Made by a program: the position numbers and the translations under genes. From the NCBI GenBank assembly GCA_964483085.1, contig CAYZZX010000011.1, positions 1 through 37,276 on the forward strand: a DNA stretch of 37,276 nt. The letters run 5' to 3'. The stretch comes from JALHFZ01 sp964483085 (GTDB taxonomy: Bacteria; Synergistota; Synergistia; Synergistales; Aminobacteriaceae). Below the pieces are notes generated by a model. The model was not told the DNA's origin, made no database searches, and was given only the letters and a program-made list of their open reading frames with translations. The first letter of the stretch is position 1. The number at the start of each line of letters is the position of its first letter. Shown piece after piece: positions 24,092 to 33,111 of this stretch.

Positions 24092-25516
24092 TCAGTACAT
24101 CATAGCGCCATCCGGGTTGAGCACGCCAAATCCCATAGTGTTACAAGAAGCGGCTTGTACCACCCTTTTATTGTCTGAATCGTACTCAAATACAAAAAAT
24201 AAATCTACATCCTGGTACTGATCTTCTGCAATCCTTATTCTCAATACAAACTTACTCTGTGTTTTTTTGTCCACCTGTATGCCCTTGATTTCATATGAGA
24301 GGATCTCATTCTCCTGGTCCATACCCTCTTCTGCAGGCCTGTAATAGTGGAATTCAAAGTGAGCTTCTGCGGGGTCGATGGCAACACGGCCGTCAGCCTT
24401 ATAGGGGTGGAGATACGTGTGCTCATCCTCACTGTCTCTGTGGGGAGTCCACATTCTCAAATCAAAAGTCACCGGATCGCCCACGAGGTTCTGAAATTCA
24501 TCCCGGGAAATCTCCTGCATTTCACCAGAGGTGATGTCGTTTATGGTCTCTACGAAGGTGTTATTCTCCCGCTGCAACACCTTGATAAGCATTGCATTTG
24601 TATAGTCCCAGGACTGGAATCCCTCCGTTGTATTGAGGTCTGACAGGTAACTCTTCAGATTGTCGTAGTAGGACGTATCAAAGGTCCTGGTGATGTCATT
24701 GCGCTCAAAATCCAGATAGCCTTCAAATAATTCTTCTTCCGTGTGGAATATAGGTATAAAAGAAGCATAGTAATTACCATCCGAAGGGGGAATATCATGC
24801 ATTTCTAAATAGCAGCAATATCTATCCCCTCCAAGTATTCTTTCGGTCTTCCACTTTACCTCTTCTTCATAGCCAAAGGCTTCTTCAACGAACTTGACCC
24901 CGTTCGGAGTCTTCGCCCAGAGCGCTTCATAGACCATTTGGAAAAAGTCTGCACGGATGAGGGGGGCAAAGGGATCCTTTACATGACTTCCCCATATGCC
25001 TAATAAGAGAAAAACCCTTCTGTACGCATCTTCAGAGGTGATTTTCTCTTCCATTATTTCGTCATCATAACCCATAATCCTGATCAAAAAAAGTGCCGCT
25101 TCGTTGGCGTTTACCCTTTGGCCTAAACCAAACTCACTCGCCGATGTTCTCTTTAAAATACCTTTTGCATAAGCGAATTCGACCTCTTTGTACGCCCAGT
25201 GTGTTTGAGGTACATCTGTAAAGGTGGGTTTTTCCGGCGGAGTAAAGGTCCTGTACTCCTCGGTGGGATCAAATTCCACAGCATGCTCAGGGGCCTTTTC
25301 TCTGTAGAGTCTATTTACAATGGTAACCATTTCTTCTCTGGTGAGCTGCCTCCTGACATGTACGTCAGTACCAGCTTCTTTTATAATACCTACCTCTTGC
25401 AACACTTGGCCAAAGGTCTTGATGCCATCCCCACTGCCTGCGTTGTCTGAGAATACTTCGCCTGGGCCCACAAGCAAGACGAAAACCGCTAAAATTGATA
25501 CCAGATATTTTTTCAT
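24092..25516 (-). CDS. Exported S-layer-homology (SLH) domain protein with unknown C-terminal region
   Basis: The 474-residue protein begins with a signal peptide (MKKYLVSILAVFVLLV, cleavage near residue 23). Three SLH-type repeats follow at about residues 32-71, 98-149 and 160-200. The clearest begins FTDVPQTHWAYKEVEFAYAK; the other two keep the R-x-E/D-x-(F/M) pattern (LTREEMVTIVNRL, IRADFFQMVYEAL). SLH domains attach proteins to the cell wall or outer envelope. The remaining 270 residues are acidic, rich in Tyr, Glu and Asp, and resemble no family I know. The gene is much richer in A and T than its neighbours, and codon choice differs, suggesting horizontal origin. The ATG at 25516 follows AAGGAGG, and the tail of a probable PP2C phosphatase ends 15 nt upstream. 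Confidence 0.85.
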   Translation of the reverse strand: MKKYLVSILAVFVLLVGPGEVFSDNAGSGDGIKTFGQVLQEVGIIKEAGTDVHVRRQLTREEMVTIVNRLYREKAPEHAVEFDPTEEYRTFTPPEKPTFTDVPQTHWAYKEVEFAYAKGILKRTSASEFGLGQRVNANEAALFLIRIMGYDDEIMEEKITSEDAYRRVFLLLGIWGSHVKDPFAPLIRADFFQMVYEALWAKTPNGVKFVEEAFGYEEEVKWKTERILGGDRYCCYLEMHDIPPSDGNYYASFIPIFHTEEELFEGYLDFERNDITRTFDTSYYDNLKSYLSDLNTTEGFQSWDYTNAMLIKVLQRENNTFVETINDITSGEMQEISRDEFQNLVGDPVTFDLRMWTPHRDSEDEHTYLHPYKADGRVAIDPAEAHFEFHYYRPAEEGMDQENEILSYEIKGIQVDKKTQSKFVLRIRIAEDQYQDVDLFFVFEYDSDNKRVVQAASCNTMGFGVLNPDGAMMY

Positions 25517-25531
25517 GATAAAAGCCTCCTT

Positions 25532-25740
25532 TTATTTTTCAAAATGACGTAAAATCATCTTCGTTAGTAAAAGCTGTCTGCAGTATTGTTTGTAGAGAGG
25601 AATCTGATCCTTTTTTCTTGGTTTCTCCTTTATACTGACCAGTTTGCAGGAACTCTCTGCGTCAAGTCTCCTGATATCTTTCACTATGATACAAGATATA
25701 TTATCATTATTATCCCCCGTGCCATAATAGAAGTCCCTTG
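25532..25740 (-). pseudogene. C-terminal remnant of a probable PP2C-family protein phosphatase
   Basis: On the minus strand, an open frame from about 25740 down to TAA 25534-25532 reads DFYYGTGDNNDNISCIIVKD and then a basic, hydrophobic tail ending LRHFEK. The GxxDNxDNISxxIV stretch resembles the C-terminal metal-binding motif of PP2C serine/threonine phosphatases (usually DNITVVVV). The frame continues beyond 25740 into sequence that looks like ordinary coaX-side DNA, with no start codon of its own. This is therefore only the last ~65 codons of a gene. It ends 15 nt before the SLH gene start in the same AT-rich composition, as if the two were once an operon that was cut when the island inserted or decayed. 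Confidence 0.5.
25701..25728 (+). promoter_or_regulatory. Weak candidate promoter for coaX
   Basis: TTATCA at 25701-25706 and CATAAT at 25723-25728 are separated by 16 nt, inside the AT-rich remnant. No better promoter is visible between 25535 and the coaX start at 25811. The matches are only partial. Confidence 0.25.
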
Positions 25741-25810
25741 AATTGAGGTGCGGGGTGACGGCAAGGCGCCGAGCCCCTGAAAAAATACTCCCTGAGAGGA
25801 GGAGATTGTA

Positions 25811-26578
25811 ATGCTCCTTGTTCTAGACGCGGGCAACACGACAACGGTGATCGGAATCTTCGAGGGGGAGACCCTCGTGAAATCCTGGAGGCTCGTTTCG
25901 GAGCGCCATACATCCGACGAGCTGGGGGTCTATCTCCTCAATCTTCTGACCATCTCCGGCATCGATCTGAAGAAAATAAACGGAGCCATCTATTCAAGCG
26001 TCGTCCCCTCACTGGATACCGCCATTGAAGAGGGCCTTCGAAACTATCTCTCCGTGAGTCCTCTGCGAGTCACCTCCTCGCTGGACCTCGGCGTCGCCAT
26101 CGCCTACTCTCCGCGCCAGGAGGTCGGAGCGGACCGTCTCGTCAACTCCGTGGCGGGAAAAGCCGCCTTCGGTTCCCCCCTCATCATAGTGGATCTCGGA
26201 ACGGCCATTACCCTGGATATCCTCGATCGCGAGGGCGCCTATCTCGGAGGGACCATCTCTCCCGGGCTTGTCACGGGAATGGAGGCCCTCTTCGGCCGCA
26301 CCGCCAAGCTGCCCCAGGTCTCCCTTGAGCCTCCGGCGAGCGTCATCGGGAACAATACCGTTGGCTCGATCCAGGCCGGCATCCTCTTCGGAAACGCCGG
26401 CCTCGTGGACAGCCTCGTGAGGCGCATCTGGAGGGAGCTCGGCGGTGAGACGCCGGTGATCGCCACGGGCGGCCATGCGGCGGTGCTCGCATCCCTCTCG
26501 GAGACCATCACCGCAGTCGTTCCCTCCCTTACCCTTGACGGGCTGAGGATCATTTACGGGAGGAACCGCCCCCGGTGA
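25811..26578 (+). CDS. coaX: Type III pantothenate kinase
   Basis: CoaX phosphorylates pantothenate, the first step of coenzyme A synthesis. The 255-residue length is typical. ASKHA-fold phosphate-binding motifs are visible: LDAGNTTTVIG at residues 5-15, GADRLVNSVAGKAAFG near residue 107, and DLGTAITLDIL and GGTISPGLVTGMEAL in the middle. The C-terminal block is ATGGHAAVLA. The ATG at 25811 follows GAGGAGG. It begins the long run of closely packed housekeeping genes and overlaps dus by 4 nt. Confidence 0.96.
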   Translation: MLLVLDAGNTTTVIGIFEGETLVKSWRLVSERHTSDELGVYLLNLLTISGIDLKKINGAIYSSVVPSLDTAIEEGLRNYLSVSPLRVTSSLDLGVAIAYSPRQEVGADRLVNSVAGKAAFGSPLIIVDLGTAITLDILDREGAYLGGTISPGLVTGMEALFGRTAKLPQVSLEPPASVIGNNTVGSIQAGILFGNAGLVDSLVRRIWRELGGETPVIATGGHAAVLASLSETITAVVPSLTLDGLRIIYGRNRPR

Positions 26579-27600
26579 TCCCCCTTCCTCCGGTGCTCAA
26601 GGAAGGAGCGAAAGAAACACTCCTCCCCGTTGGAGGGCTGATGCTTCCGAACCTCCTCCTTTTAGCCCCCCTTGCGGGAGTGACCATTCCGTCTCTACGG
26701 CTTTTCTACTCCCTTCTCGGAGCGGGGGCGGTCCATACTGAAATGGTGAGCGGCGCCGGACTGCTTCGGAGCAACCGGAAGACCGCGCACATGCTCGCTG
26801 CCCTTCCCGGCGAAGCCCCTCTTATACTGCAGCTCTTCGCCGGAGACGAGGCGACTCTTCTTTCGGGCGCTGAAAGAGCCCTGGAGGAGCGGCCCTTCCC
26901 CGCCCTGGGGATCAACATGGCCTGCCCCATGCCCAAGGTGCTGAAAAAAGGCGCCGGCTCCCGGCTTCTCGAACGACCTGAGGTAGCCTTCGAAATGGTG
27001 CGGACCCTGGCAGCTCTTGGGCGCCCCGTCTGGCCCAAAATACGTAAATGCCCCCCCTCCTTTCCTCTTTCCACCGAGGCCTTCTGCGAGGGGCTTCTGA
27101 ATGCCGGTGCCGCCCTTGTGACCATTCACGGCAGAACTCCCGCCGCCCGGTATTCGGGAGAGGCCGACCGGTCGATCGTCGGACGCTGCGCGGCCCTTTT
27201 TCCGGAGAAAATATGCGCCTCCGGAGACGTCTATACCCCTGAGCAGGCCGCAGGATATCTTGATGAGGGATGTGCTGCCGTCATGCTGGCCCGGGGTGCT
27301 TTGGCGGACCCCTTTCTTTTTCCCCGGACGCTGGCATTTCTCGGCTATGACGTGCATAATAGCTACAGAAATCCATCCCCGGATTTTCAGGTGCACCTTT
27401 TGTTGTCCTTTGGCGATCTGATCAGCGCGGAAGAGAGTCCGAAAAAGGCCGTTCTCTTTCTGAAGCGCCTGCTCGCCGGCATGTTCAAGGGAGAACGGGG
27501 TGTCGGCGCCCTTCGGCGTGCCGCCGCCTCTCATAATTCATGGCCTGAGCTACGGGGATTGCTTACGGAATGGACCGGGTATTTTGAAAGGAGAGACTGA
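26575..27600 (+). CDS. dus: tRNA-dihydrouridine synthase
   Basis: This FMN enzyme reduces uridines in tRNA D-loops. The 341-residue protein shows the TIM-barrel signatures of the family: LLAPLAGVTIPSLR at the N-terminus and the catalytic cysteine Cys117 in NMACPMPKVLKKGAGSRLL. VTIHGRTPAARYSG, ASGDVYTPEQA and VMLARGALADPFLF follow. The GTG at 26575 overlaps the coaX stop (GTGA), with GGGAGGAA about 10 nt upstream, so translational coupling is likely. An ATG at 26641 is an alternative that keeps the whole conserved barrel. Which uridine position it modifies is not evident. Confidence 0.93.
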   Translation: MIPLPPVLKEGAKETLLPVGGLMLPNLLLLAPLAGVTIPSLRLFYSLLGAGAVHTEMVSGAGLLRSNRKTAHMLAALPGEAPLILQLFAGDEATLLSGAERALEERPFPALGINMACPMPKVLKKGAGSRLLERPEVAFEMVRTLAALGRPVWPKIRKCPPSFPLSTEAFCEGLLNAGAALVTIHGRTPAARYSGEADRSIVGRCAALFPEKICASGDVYTPEQAAGYLDEGCAAVMLARGALADPFLFPRTLAFLGYDVHNSYRNPSPDFQVHLLLSFGDLISAEESPKKAVLFLKRLLAGMFKGERGVGALRRAAASHNSWPELRGLLTEWTGYFERRD

Positions 27601-27604
27601 CACA

Positions 27605-29197
27605 GTGGATGAACAGAAGAAGAAAAACAAGAATCAGCCTGCAGTAAAACCCGATATCCCCGCTGAGGACGAGATCGTCCGGCAGCGGAAGGATAAACTC
27701 GAAAGGCTCAGAGCCGAGGAGGGGTACGATCCCTACCTGGTGGAGAAGTGGGATCGGAAGCACGCCCTCTCCTGGGTGAAAAAGAACTTCTCTCACCTCG
27801 CCGACGACGAGCTTGACGACTCCGTCACTCTCACCACGGCGGGCAGGATCATGACCCTCAGAAAGCACGGCAAGGCGACCTTCGCGAATCTTGCCGACGA
27901 GACGGAGACCCTGCAGCTGTACTTTCAGTTCAATACTATGGGAGAGGAGAAGTACTCCTTCGTGAAAAAATGGGTGGACACGGGAGACTGGGTCGGCATC
28001 GTCGGTCACCCCTTCCGCACCCAGAGGGGAGAACTGACCATAATGGTCAGCGACTGCGTCCTTCTGTGCAAGGCCCTCCGCCCCCTTCCAGAGAAGTGGC
28101 ATGGCCTCAAGGATACAGAAGTCCGGTACCGTCAGCGATACATGGACCTTCTCGCCAATCCGGACGTTCGGGAGAACTTCAGAAAGCGGTCGAGGATCAT
28201 CTCCTCCATACGCAAGACTCTGGAGGATCACGGTACCCTTGAGGTGGAAACCCCCATCCTCTCCGTCCTCGCGGGAGGCGCAAACGCCCGCCCCTTCAAC
28301 ACGTTCCATAACGCCCTTGGTATGGGGATGTTCCTGCGAATTGCCACGGAGCTGTACTTGAAGCGCCTCATCGTCGGCATGTTCGGGCGGGTCTACGAGA
28401 TGGGGAAGAACTTCCGGAACGAAGGGGTCAGCATCATGCACAATCCCGAGTTCACGTGCATGGAGGTCTACTGGGCCTACTCCGACTATGAAGATATGAT
28501 GGATCTCACCGAGGAGATCATCCGGAACGCCGCCAGAGTGGTGCACCCGGGGGATGAACCCCTGATCGTCCGGTACCAGGACGTCGATCTGAACTTTGAG
28601 AAGGCCTTCCGGAGGGCGTCCATGCTCGACCTCGTGGCGGAGTACACCGGGACGGACTTTCGGGCCGTCAAGGACGACGACGAGGCCCGGCGCATCGGCC
28701 GTGACCGGGGCATCGATCTCAAGGGGACGGAGAGCCGCTTCGCGGTGCTCAACCTCATGTTCGAGACCTTTGTGGAGGAAAAGCTGATTCAGCCGACCTT
28801 CGTCCTCGGCCACCCCACGGAGATCTCCCCCCTTGCCAAGCGTGACCCTGAAAACCCCGACTATACCCGGCGCTTCGAGCTCTTCATCTGCGGCAAGGAG
28901 GTCGCCAACGCCTTCAGTGAATTGAACGACCCCCTCGACCAGAGAACCCGCTTCGAAGATCAGCTCAAGAAAAAAGAGGAGGGCGACGATGAGGCCCACG
29001 ATTTCGATGAAGACTTCATCAACGCCATCGAGATGGGCCTTCCTCCAACTGGTGGGCTCGGAATCGGCGTGGACCGCCTCGTCATGTTTCTGACGGATTC
29101 CCGGTCGATCCGGGATGTGATTCTCTTCCCCACCATGAAACCTCTTCCCTCAAGAACTCGGGACGAAGGTGAGGAGGAAAATCATCAGGAGGGGTGA
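27605..29197 (+). CDS. lysS: Lysyl-tRNA synthetase, class II
   Basis: The 530-residue protein charges tRNA-Lys. It has an N-terminal extension rich in Lys/Gln/Asp, then the OB-fold anticodon domain (about 65-170). The class II core follows, with motif 1 near RSRIISSIRKTL, motif 2 as VYEMGKNFRNEGVSIMHNPEF and motif 3 as GLGIGVDRLVMFL. Tail residues after the core are Glu/Arg-rich. The GTG at 27605 has AAAGGAGAG upstream and begins 4 nt after dus. The longer frame from 27500 lies inside dus and is rejected. A small acidic insertion (KKKEEGDDEAHDFDED) precedes motif 3. Confidence 0.96.
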   Translation: MDEQKKKNKNQPAVKPDIPAEDEIVRQRKDKLERLRAEEGYDPYLVEKWDRKHALSWVKKNFSHLADDELDDSVTLTTAGRIMTLRKHGKATFANLADETETLQLYFQFNTMGEEKYSFVKKWVDTGDWVGIVGHPFRTQRGELTIMVSDCVLLCKALRPLPEKWHGLKDTEVRYRQRYMDLLANPDVRENFRKRSRIISSIRKTLEDHGTLEVETPILSVLAGGANARPFNTFHNALGMGMFLRIATELYLKRLIVGMFGRVYEMGKNFRNEGVSIMHNPEFTCMEVYWAYSDYEDMMDLTEEIIRNAARVVHPGDEPLIVRYQDVDLNFEKAFRRASMLDLVAEYTGTDFRAVKDDDEARRIGRDRGIDLKGTESRFAVLNLMFETFVEEKLIQPTFVLGHPTEISPLAKRDPENPDYTRRFELFICGKEVANAFSELNDPLDQRTRFEDQLKKKEEGDDEAHDFDEDFINAIEMGLPPTGGLGIGVDRLVMFLTDSRSIRDVILFPTMKPLPSRTRDEGEEENHQEG

Positions 29198-29202
29198 GTT
29201 CC

Positions 29203-31251
29203 ATGGCAGCCGAGCACCCTGATCAGCTTCCGGCGATTCCAAAAGAGGCACGGCTCCGGGCGGCCCGTCTTCAGGAAGAACTCGCCCATCACGGTTTTCT
29301 CTACTATGTCCTCGACGCTCCGGAGATACCCGACGACGAATATGACGCCCTCTATAGAGAACTCCTTGAGCTCGAGGAGCGCTTTCCCTCCCTGCAGCAG
29401 CCCGACTCACCCACGAAGCGAGTGGGGGGGAAGGCCTCGGGGCCCTTCGAACGAGTTGTCCTTGAAGAGCCCATGCTCAGTCTGGACAATGCCCTCTCCA
29501 TGGAGGATCTCGACGGCTTTCTCTTCCGAATGGCTTCCGTCGACGCAGGGGGATACGTCTGCGAGCTGAAGGTTGACGGGCTTGCCATCTCGCTGCTCTA
29601 CGAAAACGGGGTCTTCACCAGAGGAACGACCCGGGGGGACGGCAGGGTCGGAGAGGACGTCACCGCCAATCTCCGGACAATCCAATCCCTTCCACTTCGT
29701 CTTACCGGAGAGGTGCCGCCCAGGATGCTGGTTCGGGGAGAGGTCTTTCTCGACCGGAATCGATTCGCCGCCATGAACCTCGAAAGGGAGGAGCTCGGCG
29801 AGCCCCTCTTCGCCAACCCCCGGAACGCAGCTGCAGGCGCCCTCCGGCAGCTTGACTCCGCTGTGACTGCGGAGCGGCGACTTTCTATCTATCTTTACTC
29901 CCTCCTTTCGCCGGAGAAGGCCGGACTTACAACCCAGAAAGACCTGCTGCGATGGATCGAAGAAGCGGGGCTTCCCGTGCAAAAGGCCTGGGACTTTTGT
30001 GCCTCGGCGGAGGAGGTGAGGGAGTTCGTTCTGAAATGGAAGGAAGAGCGCTTCTCCCTTCCCTATGCCACAGACGGCGTAGTGGTGAAGCTCAACGACC
30101 TCGCTCTCTGGAACAGCCTCGGCTCAACCTCCCATGCGCCCCGCTGGGCCATTGCCTTCAAGTACCCCCCCGAGGAGAAGATTACAAGACTCACGGACAT
30201 CATCATCTCCGTAGGCCGAACGGGCGCTCTGACTCCAGTGGCACTTCTCGAACCGGTGAACCTTTCGGGGTCGGTGGTGCGGCGGGCAAGTCTTCACAAC
30301 GAGGACGAACTCCGCAAAAAGGGCGTTCTCATCGGCGACTCCGTTCGGGTCCGCAAGGCGGGAGAGATCATCCCCGAGATCCTCGGTCCGGTTCTTGAAG
30401 ACCGAACCGGAGAGGAGAGGGAGTTCTTCATGCCCTCAGTCTGCCCGGCCTGCGGAACGCCCGCTGTCCGTCTCGAGGGGGAGGTAGCTCTTCGCTGCCC
30501 CAACCGGAACTCCTGCCCGGCCCAGATCAGAGAGGGGATCGCCCACTTCGCGTCGAGAGGCGGAATGGACATCAAGGGGCTTGGAGACAAACTCATCGCC
30601 CAGCTCGTGGAGAAGGAGCTCATGGGCTCAGTAGCCGACATCTACTCCCTTTCAGCAGAAGGGCTCGCCTCCCTGGACAGAATGGGAGCGAAATCCGCAG
30701 CAAACCTTCTCAAGGCAATTGAGGCTTCAAAAGAGCGTCCCTTCTCCCGTCTTCTCGCTGCTCTCGGCATCCGCTTTCTCGGCGTCAGAGGGGCTGAACT
30801 GCTTGCCGGTTCCTTCCGGGATATGGACGAACTGGCGGCGGCCTCCCCGGAGGCCATCGCAGAGGTAGAGGGGGTCGGGCCGGTCATCGCCGGCTCCGTC
30901 CACTCCTTCTTCGAGGCCCCGGAGAATATACATCTCATAAAGACCCTTGCAAGGGCCGGAGTGAAGGGCGCCCTCCCCCGGGAGCAAGAAAAGGAAGAAG
31001 CGGAAGGACCCCTTCCGCTGAAAGGGCTACGCATCGTCTTCACAGGCGAGCTGACCTCCTTTACGAGAAGCGAAGCTGAGGCGGCAGCGAAGGAGCTTGG
31101 CGCTCTTTCCTCCTCCAGCGTCAGCAGAAAGACATCCTTCGTTGTCGCCGGGAAGGATGCGGGAAGCAAGCTGGCGAAGGCCGCAACCCTCGGAGTGAAG
31201 ATCCTGTCCGAGGAGGAGTTTTTGCAATTGATCGGAAGAGGAAGGGCGTGA
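29203..31251 (+). CDS. ligA: NAD-dependent DNA ligase LigA
   Basis: LigA seals nicks during replication and repair. The 682-residue protein has the complete domain order. First come the N-terminal Ia domain, then the adenylation domain with the AMP-accepting Lys123 in CELKVDGLAISLLY. The OB fold, a four-cysteine zinc finger (CPACGTPAV and CPNRNSCPAQ, near residue 415), the helix-hairpin-helix domain and a C-terminal BRCT domain (about 605-682) follow. I use the ATG at 29203, 10 nt after AGGAGG. The GTG at 29194 is too close to that site. It directly follows lysS. Confidence 0.97.
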   Translation: MAAEHPDQLPAIPKEARLRAARLQEELAHHGFLYYVLDAPEIPDDEYDALYRELLELEERFPSLQQPDSPTKRVGGKASGPFERVVLEEPMLSLDNALSMEDLDGFLFRMASVDAGGYVCELKVDGLAISLLYENGVFTRGTTRGDGRVGEDVTANLRTIQSLPLRLTGEVPPRMLVRGEVFLDRNRFAAMNLEREELGEPLFANPRNAAAGALRQLDSAVTAERRLSIYLYSLLSPEKAGLTTQKDLLRWIEEAGLPVQKAWDFCASAEEVREFVLKWKEERFSLPYATDGVVVKLNDLALWNSLGSTSHAPRWAIAFKYPPEEKITRLTDIIISVGRTGALTPVALLEPVNLSGSVVRRASLHNEDELRKKGVLIGDSVRVRKAGEIIPEILGPVLEDRTGEEREFFMPSVCPACGTPAVRLEGEVALRCPNRNSCPAQIREGIAHFASRGGMDIKGLGDKLIAQLVEKELMGSVADIYSLSAEGLASLDRMGAKSAANLLKAIEASKERPFSRLLAALGIRFLGVRGAELLAGSFRDMDELAAASPEAIAEVEGVGPVIAGSVHSFFEAPENIHLIKTLARAGVKGALPREQEKEEAEGPLPLKGLRIVFTGELTSFTRSEAEAAAKELGALSSSSVSRKTSFVVAGKDAGSKLAKAATLGVKILSEEEFLQLIGRGRA

Positions 31252-31297
31252 GCTCTCCAAGCTCCCTTCCTTTTTCGGAGAACAGGGAGGAACAGGT

Positions 31298-31609
31298 ATG
31301 ACGGTCACTGATATGAATATACAGGCTGTGGCGAACCTCGCCCGGCTTCATGTGGAAAAAAACGAAGCGGAGGAGTTCGCAGCCCACTTCGAGGGCATCC
31401 TCGGCTACTTTAACACCCTCTCCACGACGGAGGAGGAGGGGCGGCTTTCGCTGAAAGACGTAGAACCCCTCGTCTTCACTGACGGGGATATCCCCCCTCT
31501 GCGGGAGGACACGGTTATTTCTTCGTCTGCTGGAAAAGCAGTGCTCGCCGCAGCAGCGAATGCCCGGGATGGTTTTTTCGTCGTCCCCCGTATTCTGGAG
31601 GAGTTCTAG
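31298..31609 (+). CDS. gatC: Asp-tRNA(Asn)/Glu-tRNA(Gln) amidotransferase subunit C
   Basis: GatC (103 residues) is the small belt subunit that wraps GatA and GatB together. The N-terminal VANLARLHVEKNEAEEF and the central FNTLSTTEE...VEPLVF pattern are typical, as is the C-terminal DGFFVVPRILE. The ATG at 31298 follows AGGGAGGAA. The gene leads a complete gatCAB operon, implying that Gln-tRNA and possibly Asn-tRNA are made by transamidation. Confidence 0.95.
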   Translation: MTVTDMNIQAVANLARLHVEKNEAEEFAAHFEGILGYFNTLSTTEEEGRLSLKDVEPLVFTDGDIPPLREDTVISSSAGKAVLAAAANARDGFFVVPRILEEF

Positions 31610-31611
31610 CC

Positions 31612-33111
31612 GTGGAGCTCCACACCCTCTCCGCAGGGGAGATCAGCCGGGGAGTTCGCGCAAAAGAGTTTTCCGCCCTTGAGGTTTTTTCCTCCTCCAT
31701 GGATCGGATTGCCTCTCATGAACCCTCCCTTCAGGCTCTCCTGGCGGTATTAAAGGAAAGAGGCGAGGAGCAGGCCCGAAGAGTGGACGCACTTGTTGCC
31801 CGGGGGGAGGACCCCGGAATTCTGGCGGGAGTCCCCGTGGTCCTCAAGGACAACCTCTGCCTCTCGGGAGTTCCGGCCACATGCGGAAGCCGCATGCTCG
31901 AGCACTGGATTGCCCCCTACGACGCCTCCGTGGCGGAATTTCTCGCCTCCGAGGGGGCCGTCTTCGCGGCAAAGTCAAATATGGATGAGTTCGCCATGGG
32001 AAGCTCGACGGAGTTCTCAGCCTTTCACCCCACGGCGAACCCATGGGACCTCGACAGGGTCCCCGGAGGGAGCTCCGGAGGAAGCGCCGTCTCCGTGGCG
32101 GCGGGGTACGTCCCCCTCGCCCTCGGCAGCGATACGGGGGGCTCCATACGGCAGCCCGCCTCCTTCTGCGGTATCTACGGTCTGAAGCCGACCTACGGCC
32201 TCGTGAGTCGATGGGGGCTTGTGGCCTTCGCCTCCTCCCTCGACCAGATCGGCCCCTTCGCCAGGACGGTTGAGGATCTCGCCCTTGCCCTCTCGGTCAT
32301 CGCGAAGCCCGACCTCCGGGACGGCACATCGAACCGGAGAAACCGCCCGAACTACAGCGCCCCTCTACCGTCTGCGTCTCTTCGGGGAAAGAAGATCGCC
32401 GTCGTCCGGGAACTCAATTCCATGAAGGGGCAGCTTCACCCCTCCGTGTCGGATGTCCTCGAGAATACCCTCAAAATGTGCGCCGAGGAGGGGGCGGAGA
32501 TCACCGAGGTCTCTCTCCCCGTCTCCCTTGAATTCGGCCTTCCCTGCTTCTACATACTCGCCCCGGCGGAAGCAAGCTCAAATCTTGCCCGCTTCGACGG
32601 AGTCCGGTACGGTCTCACCTCTCCGGAGGACACCCTCCTCGACCTCTACCTCAATACCCGGGGGGCCGGCTTCGGCAAAGAGGTGAAGCGCCGCATTCTG
32701 ACGGGGACCTATGTGCTCAGCTCGGGCTACTACGACGCGTACTACTTGACGGCGCAGAAGGTCCGCCGTCTTCTGACGGAGGAGTTCGACGCCGCCTTTC
32801 GGGAGTGTGATCTCATCGCTCTCCCCACCGCCCCCACACCGCCCTTCCGCAGAGGTGAGCTCGTGGGCGACCCTCTCTCCATGTATCTCGCCGACGTCTT
32901 CACCCTTCCGGTGAACCTTGCGGGCCTTCCCGCCCTCTCCATAAACGGAGGGTTCACGGCGGACGAAAAACCCCTGCCAGTAGGAGTTCAGCTCATCGCC
33001 CCCCGATGGGGAGAGTCGGAGCTCCTCAATGCCGCAGCTGTCCTCGAAGGCCGTCTCGGCAGGGCACCCCTCGCGCCTCTAAGCGTCCCGGAAGGGAGGA
33101 GATCGTCATGA
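31612..33111 (+). CDS. gatA: Asp-tRNA(Asn)/Glu-tRNA(Gln) amidotransferase subunit A
   Basis: GatA is the amidase-family glutaminase that supplies ammonia to GatB. The 499-residue protein carries the full Ser-cisSer-Lys triad. Lys79 is in VLKDNLC, Ser154 in GGSSGGSA and Ser178 in DTGGSIRQP, the same numbers as in the studied Staphylococcus enzyme. The GTG start at 31612 lies 2 nt after the gatC stop, with AGGAGTT upstream. Its last codons overlap the gatB start by 4 nt. Confidence 0.97.
   Translation: MELHTLSAGEISRGVRAKEFSALEVFSSSMDRIASHEPSLQALLAVLKERGEEQARRVDALVARGEDPGILAGVPVVLKDNLCLSGVPATCGSRMLEHWIAPYDASVAEFLASEGAVFAAKSNMDEFAMGSSTEFSAFHPTANPWDLDRVPGGSSGGSAVSVAAGYVPLALGSDTGGSIRQPASFCGIYGLKPTYGLVSRWGLVAFASSLDQIGPFARTVEDLALALSVIAKPDLRDGTSNRRNRPNYSAPLPSASLRGKKIAVVRELNSMKGQLHPSVSDVLENTLKMCAEEGAEITEVSLPVSLEFGLPCFYILAPAEASSNLARFDGVRYGLTSPEDTLLDLYLNTRGAGFGKEVKRRILTGTYVLSSGYYDAYYLTAQKVRRLLTEEFDAAFRECDLIALPTAPTPPFRRGELVGDPLSMYLADVFTLPVNLAGLPALSINGGFTADEKPLPVGVQLIAPRWGESELLNAAAVLEGRLGRAPLAPLSVPEGRRSS

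Noticed and set aside
23991..24221. 76-codon plus-strand open frame after comEC
   Set aside because: It runs across the terminator hairpin and into the antisense end of the SLH gene; no ribosome site or similarity.
27500..27604. Longer N-terminus for lysS
   Set aside because: It would lie within dus. The GTG at 27605 has a proper Shine-Dalgarno and fits the family length.
27563..28999. 478-codon minus-strand open frame
   Set aside because: Antisense to lysS, which is complete and recognisable.
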